From positions 1-30,990 of IMG/VR virus record IMGVR_UViG_3300023444_000303: DNA of 30,990 bases, one strand, 5' to 3'. The DNA is from a virus. Positions 23,320-30,538 of the stretch are shown piece after piece (position 1 is the first letter of the stretch; each line of letters begins with the position of its first letter). Below the pieces are notes generated by a model, which saw only the letters and a list, made by a program, of their open reading frames with translations, was not told the origin of the DNA and made no database searches. The position numbers were made by a program, and so were the translations under genes.

Positions 23320-23440
23320 GAGGGTCTCCCCTTTAATAGTTGGGGGGACACGCTAAGGCGGGCGCGTCCCCCCACTTACGAAGGAAGTAAGGTACTCTTA
23401 AGATACAAACAAAACCTGCTCGGCGTATAGAGGAAGGACT
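23320..23440 (-). promoter_or_regulatory. Candidate Mor-activated promoter region ahead of the late genes
   Basis: This 121-bp gap is the only sizeable one between the early genes and lysis. It contains an 8-bp perfect palindrome TCTTAAGA (23396-23403), an inverted repeat CTTAC/GTAAG (23375-23391), a long hairpin (23342-23373), and a -10-like TATACG on the minus strand (23424-23429). No good -35 is visible, as expected for an activator-dependent promoter. Mor binds dyads just upstream of such promoters. The precise start site cannot be set from sequence. Confidence 0.5.
23342..23373 (-). terminator. Strong GC hairpin between mor and the lysis genes
   Basis: The arms are GGGGGGACACGC (23342-23353) and GCGCGTCCCCCC (23362-23373), giving a 12-bp stem with a single G-T wobble and an 8-base loop. 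No T-run follows on either strand, so a classical intrinsic terminator is unlikely. It could be a Rho-assisted stop for early transcripts, an mRNA stability element in the leader of the lysis mRNA (about 20 bases from the transglycosylase ribosome-binding site), or an operator. Confidence 0.45.
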
Positions 23441-23746
23441 TCACATCCTCTTCTGTAGCCCAAAGAGGGGAAGGGGGACTTCATCGGTAGTCTCACTTAA
23501 GATTGTTTTTACGGTTCTGTCCGTGAGATGATACCTCCACGCGAGCTCGCGGATGCTGGTCTTGCCCGTGTCATAGTCGCGGCGGATTTCATTGTCACGG
23601 ATTTTTTTTAGTATGGCCTCGCACTTTGGTATTACAAGGTAACCGCCGCCGAAGTGCCGTACCAGCGTAAGGGTGGGCTCCAGGCCGATGAGCTCGGCCA
23701 CACGCTTCAAGTCGCCGGGAAGTTTTCTAATGGCTTCGCTATCCAT
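23441..23746 (-). CDS. mor: Mor-type transcription activator of middle/late genes
   Basis: A 101-aa protein of the Mor/C family of Mu. Residues ~15-45 form the dimerisation domain (VAELIGLEPTLTLVRHFGGGYLVIPK). The beta-strand GGGYLVIPK is the conserved element that contacts DNA in Mor. Residues ~63-90 are the helix-turn-helix (SIRELAWRYHLTDRTVKTIL). Mor binds a dyad upstream of a promoter with a weak -35 and recruits RNA polymerase. The next 120 bp downstream hold several dyads and then the lysis genes, so its most likely target is that region. Only one family member is visible, so it may do the work of both Mor and C. Confidence 0.93.
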   Translation of the reverse strand: MDSEAIRKLPGDLKRVAELIGLEPTLTLVRHFGGGYLVIPKCEAILKKIRDNEIRRDYDTGKTSIRELAWRYHLTDRTVKTILSETTDEVPLPLFGLQKRM

Positions 23747-24149
23747 GGCTTACCTCGACGGGGTCTTTGATGTTCAGTTCCTTGAGGCGGGCTTTAAATA
23801 CCTTGAGGGTCTTCGTCGGCAGAAACTTGTAATGCGTAACCGTGGAGCGGTGCGAATTTACGAACGTATTTAATGGCCCCTCGAACTCCGCGCCCCATCT
23901 TTCGCGGGCCGCGTCCGTGAGTTCGTCAATCAGGCCAGCCCTCGATGCCGCGTATTTCTGGGCACGGTGGCCGGAGATGGTCTCTATGACTTTCATCAGC
24001 TCTTTCGGCGTGGCCTCGGAGAGACGCTTGCCGATAATCCGGGGGGCAATGTGGTCACGTAGCTCATCGCTACCGATACCCTCCTTCCGGGCTTTCAGAA
24101 AGAGTGCCCTTAACAGGCGAGACCTTGTTTTCTTAGATACCGGATTCAT
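23739..24149 (-). CDS. gemA: GemA-like protein (Mu gp16 / DUF1018 type)
   Basis: A 136-aa protein resembling the GemA/gp16 family of Mu-like phages, a host-interaction or regulatory protein whose mechanism is poorly known. The N-terminal half has the family pattern of short basic helices, a 'GIGSDELRDHI' segment and an RLSEATPKELMKVIETISG helix (residues ~43-60). The C-terminal half is basic (STVTHYKFLPTKTLKVFKAR). Position also fits: in Mu, gemA lies shortly before mor, and here it overlaps the Mor gene by 8 bp. Sequence similarity is judged by eye, so the assignment is moderate. The unusually long C-terminal part could hold another function. Confidence 0.65.
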   Translation of the reverse strand: MNPVSKKTRSRLLRALFLKARKEGIGSDELRDHIAPRIIGKRLSEATPKELMKVIETISGHRAQKYAASRAGLIDELTDAARERWGAEFEGPLNTFVNSHRSTVTHYKFLPTKTLKVFKARLKELNIKDPVEVSHG

Positions 24150-24155
24150 TGCCCG

Positions 24156-24383
24156 TCACCTTGGTTTTATTCCGTGCCTCTTCAGCTCATACTCGAAGAG
24201 GCCTTTTTTTATATGCCTGCATTCAATATCAAAGCCATTGGCCCGTAGCTCGGCTATTATGGAATTAACGGCGCAGACGTTCCCCTCGATAACTATCTCA
24301 CGCGTCGTCCGGGGTCTGCCGTCGGAGAGGAGGGCAAGGACACGCTGAAGGCGTGGTGAGCTTTCTATGCGCGCGTAGTGCAT
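24156..24383 (-). CDS. Small winged-helix DNA-binding protein
   Basis: A 75-aa protein that is almost exactly one winged-helix domain. The first helix is SPRLQRVLALLSDG (8-21). The HTH is TTREIVIEGNVCAVNSIIAEL (26-46), and the wing is DIECRHIKKGLFEYEL (52-67). This matches the helix-turn-helix proteins that many phages carry for gene control. It sits between the MazG-like gene and gemA in the late part of the early operon, where it may tune the switch to middle or late genes. The target is unknown. Confidence 0.8.
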   Translation of the reverse strand: MHYARIESSPRLQRVLALLSDGRPRTTREIVIEGNVCAVNSIIAELRANGFDIECRHIKKGLFEYELKRHGIKPR

Positions 24384-24384
24384 C

Positions 24385-24633
24385 TTACTCCTCCGCCGCC
24401 TTCGCCTTCGCTTCCTGTATCATCTTGTTCAACTGGGCGTTCACCTTCCTAATCCTCAAAATCTCGAAGGCCACGTAGTTCATCATATCAAGGAGCTCGG
24501 CCTCGGCCTCGGCAAGGAAGTTCCTCGGGTCTTTCATGATCTCAAGCTCGCCATACTTCTTCTCGCCCTCGCGGTACTTCTGGAGGGCATCATCAAAGAC
24601 CCCGCAAACTTTCTTGTCGATATCACTTTTCAT
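24385..24633 (-). CDS. Small all-helical protein, possibly MazG-like
   Basis: An 82-aa helical protein. The middle part (KYREGEKKYGELEIMKDPR then EAEAELLDMMNYVAFEILR, residues ~19-60) is reminiscent of all-alpha NTP pyrophosphatases, where acidic residues on adjacent helices bind magnesium. Only one clear acidic helix, ExExELLD, is visible, so the enzymatic call is tentative. If correct, it would hydrolyse a nucleoside triphosphate and adjust the nucleotide pool during replication. It overlaps its upstream neighbour by 4 bp and is followed after 1 bp by a winged-helix gene. Confidence 0.7.
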   Translation of the reverse strand: MKSDIDKKVCGVFDDALQKYREGEKKYGELEIMKDPRNFLAEAEAELLDMMNYVAFEILRIRKVNAQLNKMIQEAKAKAAEE

Positions 24634-25064
24634 GGACTCACCAGCTTGAGTTTAAAATTCACGTTCAGGGGCTTGATGGTGTTCACGAGGGTCTCTACGA
24701 ACCTGAAGTCGCCTATGGTTTCTATGATGAGGACTATGCCGGGCTTACGTCCGGTCATTTGGGCGTAATGGAGAGCCTGCCCTATGGCCTCCGCCCATTT
24801 TTTGGCAAAATCCACCTCATAGGCGCGGGTTGCCGTGAGGCAATCGGGCCGAGTCTGGTCAGATAGGATGGTCTCCATCTTGCCGCCTACCTCGGCACAG
24901 AAACGCTCCTGATACCAACGCTCATTGTGAACTACGGCAAAGGCCGAGGTGGTCAAGAGGATGATAAGGATCGCGATGACCAGAGCCGCCTCGATGACAA
25001 GGCCGCAGATGACGCCTCTTGGACCGTCAAGGCCGTCGTCCTGATATTCAAAGATATTTCTCAT
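24630..25064 (-). CDS. Membrane-anchored or exported PD-(D/E)XK-like nuclease candidate
   Basis: A 144-aa protein. I choose the ATG at 25064 over an in-frame GTG at 25076 because GGAGG sits 5 bases upstream and the 4-bp overlap (ATGA) matches the operon style. Residues ~20-43 are a strong hydrophobic segment ending in SAFA, which is either a signal peptide preceded by a long cytosolic stretch or an anchor. The following domain (48-144) has PD at 73-74, ExD at 83-85, lysines at 88-89 and Q at 96 in a beta-strand then helix arrangement, like PD-(D/E)XK nucleases. I recall related small exported proteins in proteobacteria, annotated as hypothetical. The nuclease call is an inference from motif spacing only. 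The substrate is unknown. Confidence 0.7.
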   Translation of the reverse strand: MRNIFEYQDDGLDGPRGVICGLVIEAALVIAILIILLTTSAFAVVHNERWYQERFCAEVGGKMETILSDQTRPDCLTATRAYEVDFAKKWAEAIGQALHYAQMTGRKPGIVLIIETIGDFRFVETLVNTIKPLNVNFKLKLVSP

Positions 25065-25576
25065 TTTTTCCTCCACGGCAGGTTCTTTGTTATCTCTCCA
25101 ATGGACGCCGGGCCTGCGGCCACGTCTCCCCGGCTCCTGACAGGTGCGCCGGGCCGTGTGCCCGAACGGAGGCGTTTCTCTCGCTCCATGAGGGCCTTTT
25201 CTGCCTCCACGGCCTCCTTCTCTGCCAGGGTTATCAGCACCTTTTTCAAATAATTATGATTCGCAAGGGGCTCTGAAAACTGCCTATTATTGACCATCTT
25301 CAGCCCCTCGGCAAAGCCCTTCTTTGAAATCCTGTAAATCCGTTTATGATAGGTGAAGCGTTCGGCCACATAGATATCGCGAACCTCCTTGAGGAGGCGA
25401 AGGAGCTTCAAGGGCCTGATGGGACGGACTGAATCGAATAATGAGACATACTCGAAGATGAGACTGCTGTGCGCGCCGAAGGCCGGAAGGAGTTTAATAA
25501 TATCCACCAGTGCCTCATCCTTGATGGCATCACGGAGGTCGTAGGGCGCGCGGCATTTTGGGCACTTGAGTTTCAT
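25061..25576 (-). CDS. Zinc-ribbon phage early protein of unknown function
   Basis: A 171-aa protein starting with a CPKC knuckle (residues 5-8), which alone is half a zinc site. A helical domain follows (~20-125), including FEYVSLFDSVRPIRPLKLLR and a conserved-looking NHNYLKKVL near residues 106-114. The last 50 residues are basic and low-complexity. Proteins with this layout (N-terminal CxxC, a middle helical domain ending in NHNYLKKVL) are common in early regions of phages of anaerobic bacteria, and to my knowledge they are uncharacterised. A nucleic-acid-binding role is inferred from the basic residues and the CxxC. It overlaps gam by 1 bp (TAATG) and the next gene by 4 bp. Confidence 0.75.
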   Translation of the reverse strand: MKLKCPKCRAPYDLRDAIKDEALVDIIKLLPAFGAHSSLIFEYVSLFDSVRPIRPLKLLRLLKEVRDIYVAERFTYHKRIYRISKKGFAEGLKMVNNRQFSEPLANHNYLKKVLITLAEKEAVEAEKALMEREKRLRSGTRPGAPVRSRGDVAAGPASIGEITKNLPWRKK

Positions 25577-26139
25577 TACGCGTTCTTCAACCTCTTCTTA
25601 GCTTCTTCGAGCGTTTTAGACGAAGCCGTCTCGATCCAGAATGTATCAGCCTGATCGACCTTCAGGCCGCACTTTGCCAGCTCCGGTGCGTCGATATCCT
25701 GTGCTCGTGAATCCGCTAATATCTGCTCTTTATCGAGTGTTGGCTCCCGCCTGACGTAATACGAGAGGTCCGTGCCCTCAAGAAGTTCAATAGCGGCCTT
25801 GAAGGACTTGGCTATCTTTTTAATGAGCTTGACCGTTGGCGGCATGGTGCGGTAACCGAGGCGGCCGGCCGTGAACTCAAGTGTCTTTTTCTTCCAATCT
25901 ATAGAAGCCGTTTTTGCCCAGGCTTCAAGCTCCCTTATGAGCAGGTCCCGCTGGGCCGCAATCTGCTCAAAACTTCCAGCCTTCCTCTCCTCGTTGAACT
26001 TCTCGCGCACCTTCTGAATAGCCTCGGCCTCGGCGATATCCCAGGCTATGAATTGCCCATCCCACAGGTTGATCTGTCTCATGGCCTCTTCGGCCCGAGC
26101 TGTGTTTTTTATGGTGTTCTTAATCTTGATTCTTGCCAT
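25576..26139 (-). CDS. gam: Mu Gam-like host-nuclease inhibitor
   Basis: A 187-aa protein of the Mu Gam family (Phage_Mu_Gam). Gam is the phage relative of Ku: it dimerises and binds double-strand ends to protect them from host exonucleases. The family pattern is clear. A long N-terminal coiled coil (residues ~15-80, RARAEEAMRQINLWDGQ through RELEAWAK) is followed by the signature block KKKTLEFTAGRLGYR (~83-97) and PPTVKLIKK. The C-terminal segment has LSYYVRREPTLDKEQIL and the usual GLKVDQADTFWIE ending. Length is near Mu Gam (174 aa). It sits in the early operon as in Mu, with 4 bp before it and a 1-bp stop/start overlap with the following gene. Confidence 0.92.
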   Translation of the reverse strand: MARIKIKNTIKNTARAEEAMRQINLWDGQFIAWDIAEAEAIQKVREKFNEERKAGSFEQIAAQRDLLIRELEAWAKTASIDWKKKTLEFTAGRLGYRTMPPTVKLIKKIAKSFKAAIELLEGTDLSYYVRREPTLDKEQILADSRAQDIDAPELAKCGLKVDQADTFWIETASSKTLEEAKKRLKNA

Positions 26140-26143
26140 GATA

Positions 26144-26365
26144 TTACTCCTTTACTTCTGAATATGGATGGTACTTCTTCTCCAGTAAATCACTTGTCTT
26201 AATCCAACCGATTCCGCGCACGTACGCCTCCCAACTACCACCGCTACGTGCCAACCTTTCAATTTTCATTTTCGTTTTATCCTCAATCATTGTCCGCAAT
26301 CTGTTCGTATTTCTAATAAGGTATTCCATACGTTCAATAGAAAATAATAGTGAAGGGAGGCTCAT
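26144..26365 (-). CDS. Small protein of unknown function
   Basis: A 73-aa soluble protein with a good ribosome-binding site (AAGGAG, 6 bases before the ATG). Residues 1-38 look helical and basic. Residues 40-62 contain SWEAYVRGIGWIKTSDL, which has the look of a small beta-rich or SH3-like element. No family is recognised. It lies 4 bp upstream of gam, so it is probably co-translated with it. Confidence 0.65.
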   Translation of the reverse strand: MSLPSLLFSIERMEYLIRNTNRLRTMIEDKTKMKIERLARSGGSWEAYVRGIGWIKTSDLLEKKYHPYSEVKE

Positions 26366-26374
26366 ATTTACTCC

Positions 26375-26614
26375 TTAATTGCTATAATCCGGCGGTAAGG
26401 TTACGCCGCTTTGCCGCAAGTTGTTCATCAGGTTATGAGCCTGCCTCATTTCTGCGAGGAATTGGTCAGCTGAAGCCTTGTCTTCAAAGAGCATATAGAC
26501 GAGACCGTTTGTGGTGGAGATATTATTTATCGCCTTAAGGGCCTCGTCGCGGGTAAGCAGGCGCGATCCGTCCTTTTTAAAGAGCCCCTTAATCCTTGCG
26601 AGCAACCGTCTCAT
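26375..26614 (-). CDS. Small protein of unknown function
   Basis: A 79-aa protein. A longer open frame runs upstream to 26761, but I choose the ATG at 26614, preceded by an AAGGTGG ribosome-binding site about 5 bases upstream. The upstream part has a composition unlike a protein and lies wholly within the preceding gene. The N-terminus is basic and amphipathic (RRLLARIKGLFKKDG). The rest looks like a small alpha/beta fold (TTNGLVYMLFEDKASADQFLAEM). No family is recognised. It overlaps the membrane-protein gene by 26 bp and is followed after 9 bp by another small gene. Confidence 0.65.
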   Translation of the reverse strand: MRRLLARIKGLFKKDGSRLLTRDEALKAINNISTTNGLVYMLFEDKASADQFLAEMRQAHNLMNNLRQSGVTLPPDYSN

Positions 26615-26945
26615 ATCCACCACCTTCACCACGCCATGTGGCCATGCACTTGTCCTGCAAGAGACCCGTGAGTTCATTAGTGCCGCCCTTGAGGACTTTG
26701 ACATCACGGCGGAGTTTTGTGATCTCAGCACGCTGAAGTTTACGGCCCTGATCAACACCAAGTTTGCGCCCCTTGTATATACCTGCCTGAACCAAGACGA
26801 TCACAATGGCTAGTATGACAGAAGCATAACAAAGATAATAAGGGAGCCTGTCGAGGCACCAATGACCGACACGCTCAAGACTTTTTATCATCACTGGTTT
26901 CTTGTTGAGGCACCATTGGCCCATGTCTTTAAGTCGTTTCATCAC
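26589..26945 (-). CDS. Small single-pass membrane protein
   Basis: A 118-aa protein with one strong transmembrane segment at about residues 36-56 (YYLCYASVILAIVIVLVQAG) and a basic, coiled-coil-like stretch after it (KLQRAEITKLRRDVKVLKGG, ~70-90). The N-terminus holds two similar units, GQWCLNKKP and GHWCLDRLP, which is a short internal repeat. The function is not recognised. The 3' end overlaps the next gene by 26 bp, and the start overlaps the winged-helix gene by 17 bp. An early phage membrane protein could act in superinfection exclusion or host takeover, but nothing in the sequence shows which. Confidence 0.7.
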   Translation of the reverse strand: MMKRLKDMGQWCLNKKPVMIKSLERVGHWCLDRLPYYLCYASVILAIVIVLVQAGIYKGRKLGVDQGRKLQRAEITKLRRDVKVLKGGTNELTGLLQDKCMATWRGEGGGYETVARKD

Positions 26946-27495
26946 TTGCCTCCTTCAATAGCTGTACTCTTTTTCTGAGCTCCTCCATGGACGGCCGCTC
27001 GGGGCCTATATCCTCTACGAGGCGCCATTCCACAATATGAGGATTGCCCGGCCCTTTATCGTGCGTTACGATTGCGGCGCGGCGGAGGAGTCTTAAAAAA
27101 TATTTAACGTTATTGCGCTTCGCTTCCGAAGTCGCAACGAGGTCACGCACCTTAAAAGACCTCATAACCCTTATGGCCCGCCACATACGGTCCCAGGCGG
27201 TGTCCTTACGCTTAAAATTCAGGACCCTTTCCTTCCGGTCCTTTAGTGAGACAAGGACGAGATACACGATGTTGGCCACCCTTGGCCGCCCGACACGCTC
27301 TTCATTTTCAAAGATGCGGCGGTATCTGATGATATGGCCCTCCCGCACAAGGCGGTTCATGCACCAGTAGACTTTTTTCTGAGGCAACCCCGTCTTGTCA
27401 GCCAACTTGGCGAGGGTAAAAAACTGCCCGCGTCTGGAGAGGCACGCGTCCACAACTTTGACCAAAGGCTTCTTATTCGTGTCAGGCGTACTCAT
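26929..27495 (-). CDS. Double winged-helix DNA-binding protein
   Basis: A 188-aa protein with two apparent winged-helix units. The first spans residues ~10-65, with recognition region FTLAKLADKTGLPQKKVYWC and a wing VREGHIIRYRR. The second spans ~95-155, with VRDLVATSEAKRNNVKYFLR and a wing RRAAIVTHDK. This resembles MarR/ArsR-like folds but lacks a sensor domain or metal site that I can see. It follows B with a 4-bp overlap, a position where transposable phages often carry small DNA-binding regulators. A role in early-gene control or replication is inferred; the exact family is not recognised. The tail (ERPSMEELRKRVQLLKEA) is a short coiled coil that could dimerise. Confidence 0.8.
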   Translation of the reverse strand: MSTPDTNKKPLVKVVDACLSRRGQFFTLAKLADKTGLPQKKVYWCMNRLVREGHIIRYRRIFENEERVGRPRVANIVYLVLVSLKDRKERVLNFKRKDTAWDRMWRAIRVMRSFKVRDLVATSEAKRNNVKYFLRLLRRAAIVTHDKGPGNPHIVEWRLVEDIGPERPSMEELRKRVQLLKEASDETT

Positions 27496-28196
27496 GCTAT
27501 GAGCCTCGTAAGCCTGCGTTTGATGACCTTATCTACCATCTCCGGCCCGGCCTGCGTGCCGCCCTGTGAGCGTACGGCCTTCTCGATATCCGGGACAAAG
27601 TGCTCAATTGCCCTCATGGTGGAGAGGGCCTTTGCCGCGTCATCGCTGAGGGTCTCATCGGGGAGCTCCACATCTGTGAGCTGACGTATAATTTCAAGGA
27701 CCTCGGACTTGTCGAACTCATCGAACTCAACCTTGCGGTAAATGCGGGAGCTGAGCTGAGGATATGTCCTCAGCGATTCCTCTATCTCGCCCATGCCCAC
27801 GAGGACAACGGGGATGCGGCAAAAATCATGTATAGACTGGATGGTCTCAAGTAAGCGGCGGTCGTGGCGTAGCCGGTCGGACTCGTCGATAATGAGGTCA
27901 ACCTTGTCGCGCGCGAGGACTTCCTTAATCTGGCGGCTCCTGCCGCTGAGCTTATGGGCCGGGACAATGCCCATCTCAAAGCAGAGGTCGTCCAAAAACC
28001 AACCTATACTCCAGCCGGGCTGAGCCTCCATGTATAACGCGCCATTCTGAGCTGAATGCCAAGCGCAGGTGCGCGTCTTGCCGAGGCCTACGCGCCCCTT
28101 TACAAAGACTATCTTTGGGCCGCGCTTGGCCCGCGCCGCGTCAACGGCTTCGCGGAACCTTATGACGTTTTTTGTCTCTACAAAATTATCGTTCAT
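27492..28196 (-). CDS. B: MuB-type AAA+ ATPase, DNA transposition target-capture protein
   Basis: A 234-aa P-loop ATPase that in Mu-like phages coats target DNA, stimulates the transposase and gives target immunity. Walker A is GRVGLGKT (residues 34-41), Walker B is LIIDESD (101-107), sensor 1 lies in VVLVGMGE (~130-137), and SSRIYRKVEF (~149-158) carries a candidate arginine finger. The C-terminal ~60 residues form the helical lid and end. Mu B is 312 aa and begins with a helix-turn-helix domain of about 60 residues. Here the P-loop is only 34 residues from the start, so that domain is missing. A separate HTH protein at 18998-19333 resembles the missing part. It overlaps both neighbours by 4 bp, consistent with one operon with A. 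Confidence 0.93.
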   Translation of the reverse strand: MNDNFVETKNVIRFREAVDAARAKRGPKIVFVKGRVGLGKTRTCAWHSAQNGALYMEAQPGWSIGWFLDDLCFEMGIVPAHKLSGRSRQIKEVLARDKVDLIIDESDRLRHDRRLLETIQSIHDFCRIPVVLVGMGEIEESLRTYPQLSSRIYRKVEFDEFDKSEVLEIIRQLTDVELPDETLSDDAAKALSTMRAIEHFVPDIEKAVRSQGGTQAGPEMVDKVIKRRLTRLIA

Positions 28197-28423
28197 AACA
28201 CGCCTCCCTCGGCGGCGCGTTTACAGCGCTCCGTAAATGAGGCCATGATCATACGTTGTGATTTTTCCACCACCCTGAGTCCCTCGTATGTAGCGCCGAT
28301 GTAAAAAATAAAACGGATATCATCTTCCTTTACGTCGAGGTTCATGCCGGCAATGGATTTAATCAGCGCCTCTGCCTTTGGGTCTTTTTTAATATCCTCT
28401 TTCAATTTTTCGTTCTCGTTCAT
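28193..28423 (-). CDS. Small protein of unknown function between A and B
   Basis: A 76-aa soluble protein, mostly helical by eye, highly charged at the N-terminus (ENEKLKEDIKKD), with a hydrophobic middle segment (FIFYIGATYEGLRVV, residues ~39-53). No motif is recognised. It sits 12 bp after the transposase, and its stop overlaps the ATPase ATG by 4 bp, so it is embedded in the transposition operon and probably co-expressed with A and B. An accessory role in transposition is possible but is only inferred from position. Confidence 0.75.
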   Translation of the reverse strand: MNENEKLKEDIKKDPKAEALIKSIAGMNLDVKEDDIRFIFYIGATYEGLRVVEKSQRMIMASFTERCKRAAEGGVL

Positions 28424-28435
28424 GCCTTACCTCCC

Positions 28436-30538
28436 TTATTTGCTCTGCTTGAGGCCACCGTGTTTTGTGACCCATTCCCTCAACATCTCAACCTCTGTAT
28501 CCATACTCGATGAGTAATGAGGGTCGTCTCTGTATTTGACAAAATAGTTGTAGTAATCGCGCTCGTGGAACTCCAGCCGCCCGTTGACGTAGTCGTCGCG
28601 CCATTTCAGAATGTGCGGCTCCAAGGGTATGCCGAGGACCTCGGCCTTTCTGAGATACTGATAGTTGAGATATGCCTCATAAGTCGGGAGCTCTTTAATG
28701 ACCTCGGGAAACTCGTCGTAAGGAGTCTTGGGCTTTGGCGGCTCTTTTATTGAGCACTTTGATATATCGATTATTTTCGTGATGTCCTCTGCGGCGGGGA
28801 ACCTCAGCGGCGAGGCTTCCTCTCTGTCACTCAGGTGCTTTAGCATGCGGTCTTTTACGCCGCCCTGCGCCAGCTTCTTCTCAGCCCGCGCAAACTGCTT
28901 GAGGGCGGATTTCACCACCTTTTTCTCACTTATATATTGCTCCATGGACCACTTTGCGGCCCCATGGGCAATGGCGTAACAATGGAGTTTACTGCCCTGA
29001 TAAACAGCGAGGCGCGATATGTCGTTGATATCGAGGCGCACGGTAACGCGCTTGCCCACGAGGCTTACGAGCTCCGGGGCCGTGTAGAGCCGCGCGTCCA
29101 GAGAGATACCCTTCTTGCCGACACGGCGCGTATACTGCGGGTGAGTGAGCATCTCAAGCTCGCCGGGCGTGACCTTACGCATACGCCAGCCTGGAGCGAA
29201 GAACCGCTCGCGCCGAGGCTGACCCGTTGTGGAGGGCGTGGCCTCGTTATATTCGTGCTCCACCCAACTTTCAAGAATCTTGGCAAACTCCTCGGTCGTG
29301 TAGTTGACCTTGATGACCTCGGGCCGCGTAACAATGGAGTTGCCCACATAACCCGTGAGCTCGGCAAGGAGCTTACGCGATACGTCGCCGAAGAACCGCT
29401 CAATATGCGGCTTTTTCTCGGCGGCCTTGACCGCGAGTTTGGGCACCTCTACGCTGAGGTCGCGAAGGAAGCCGGATACCCACTTCGAGGCGTAGTCCTT
29501 GCCGTTGTCCTTTTTCAAGCGTTCCGGTATGCCGTATTTTTCAAAACCGCGCGCAAGCGTATCCACAACGCCCCAGGCGTTGGACTTCGGCTGTATGGTG
29601 ATGGATGGGCAGAAACGGGCATGGACATCAATGCAGGCGACGAGCTTATGCCGTTTATTATCTGAAGTCATGATGTCCGCCACGGTGGAGTCTATCTCCC
29701 ACGTATGGTTCGGGTATGGCGCCTCTTCCGAGGCCGATCCGAATGCCGCGAGATACTTCTTTTTCCAACGGTGCTCGCCCCAGTGTGCCATACATATCTC
29801 TTGCGGATGCTCGGCGCCCCATGCGTTCAGAAAGCGCACCAGGGCCGCGTATGACGGGACAATCTCCGTCGGAAAGTCGCCCTTGAGGTAATCGAGGATG
29901 CGGCGTATCTTACGGGGCCGTTCGATAAAATAAGCGATGGCCTTTTTGCGCACATCGGGGTGGATATCGCGTTCGCGGCCTTTGTAGTTCGGGACGAGGC
30001 CCCGGAGGCCGTCTTTCTTATAGGCGGCCATCTTGCGATACAGCGTGCCGCGTGATAAACGGCCCGCCTCGGCGCGGAGGCCCGTGTCTATAAAACCGGC
30101 GTTAAAGGCGGCTATGAAGTGCTCCGTACTGCGTGTTCTGTCATTATCCGTAATAGCATTATGAGCGAGCCCTATGATGCGTTCCCAAAGGAAGGCCCTT
30201 CTACGGGCCGTCTCCGAGACATTCACAAGGTCATTTTCAATAAAAGGCGCCGCCAAAGGTTGGGTCAGGCCTCCGGCGGCAGGGTTGCCCGAAGAGGTGA
30301 AGGAGGTCAACGCCTCTTCGGGCAAGGCGCAAGCTGGTGCGGAAGTAGGGCGGGTTTTGAGGTGAGCCATTATGCGTAATTTTATGTCCTCGGGGAGGTC
30401 CTTGATGTCGTAGAGACAACGGCGACCGCCACGGACTGTCTCCGTTGTGAAAGGCCACGACTCGCGGGCGGCCCTACGCCGGACGCTCCGTTGATGAACC
30501 TTGAGCACTTTTGCTATGTCTTCTGCCGTAAAGGTCAT
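28436..30538 (-). CDS. A: MuA-type DDE transposase
   Basis: A 700-aa DDE recombinase that would cut the phage ends and join them to target DNA in integration and replicative transposition. Residues ~1-60 form an N-terminal winged-helix DNA-binding domain (AEDIAKVLKVHQRSVRRRA). Residues ~110-260 are the end-binding helical region, with a GTLYRKMAAYKKDGLRGLV helix-turn-helix. The RNase H-like core follows: D283 in TWEIDSTVAD, D344 in KKDNGKDY and E380 in KPHIERFF, giving the D-x35-E spacing typical of this superfamily and matching the D269/D336/E392 layout of Mu A. Residues ~430-500 fit the Mu transposase C-terminal beta barrel, and the basic C-terminus (~560-700) is where Mu A contacts B and ClpX. 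Length is close to Mu A (663 aa). All three catalytic residues are present, so it looks active. Confidence 0.97.
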   Translation of the reverse strand: MTFTAEDIAKVLKVHQRSVRRRAARESWPFTTETVRGGRRCLYDIKDLPEDIKLRIMAHLKTRPTSAPACALPEEALTSFTSSGNPAAGGLTQPLAAPFIENDLVNVSETARRRAFLWERIIGLAHNAITDNDRTRSTEHFIAAFNAGFIDTGLRAEAGRLSRGTLYRKMAAYKKDGLRGLVPNYKGRERDIHPDVRKKAIAYFIERPRKIRRILDYLKGDFPTEIVPSYAALVRFLNAWGAEHPQEICMAHWGEHRWKKKYLAAFGSASEEAPYPNHTWEIDSTVADIMTSDNKRHKLVACIDVHARFCPSITIQPKSNAWGVVDTLARGFEKYGIPERLKKDNGKDYASKWVSGFLRDLSVEVPKLAVKAAEKKPHIERFFGDVSRKLLAELTGYVGNSIVTRPEVIKVNYTTEEFAKILESWVEHEYNEATPSTTGQPRRERFFAPGWRMRKVTPGELEMLTHPQYTRRVGKKGISLDARLYTAPELVSLVGKRVTVRLDINDISRLAVYQGSKLHCYAIAHGAAKWSMEQYISEKKVVKSALKQFARAEKKLAQGGVKDRMLKHLSDREEASPLRFPAAEDITKIIDISKCSIKEPPKPKTPYDEFPEVIKELPTYEAYLNYQYLRKAEVLGIPLEPHILKWRDDYVNGRLEFHERDYYNYFVKYRDDPHYSSSMDTEVEMLREWVTKHGGLKQSK

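Noticed and set aside
23342-23373. Classical Rho-independent terminator
   Set aside because: The stem is strong but no T-run follows on either strand; it is kept only as a hairpin of uncertain role.
22690-23430. Plus-strand open frame of 246 codons opposite the transglycosylase
   Set aside because: The minus strand has an intact SLT domain with its catalytic glutamate, and the plus frame has no recognisable protein features.
28937-29665. Plus-strand open frame of 242 codons opposite the transposase
   Set aside because: It lies wholly inside the catalytic region of the transposase; the GC-rich third codon positions of the real gene explain the open antisense frame.
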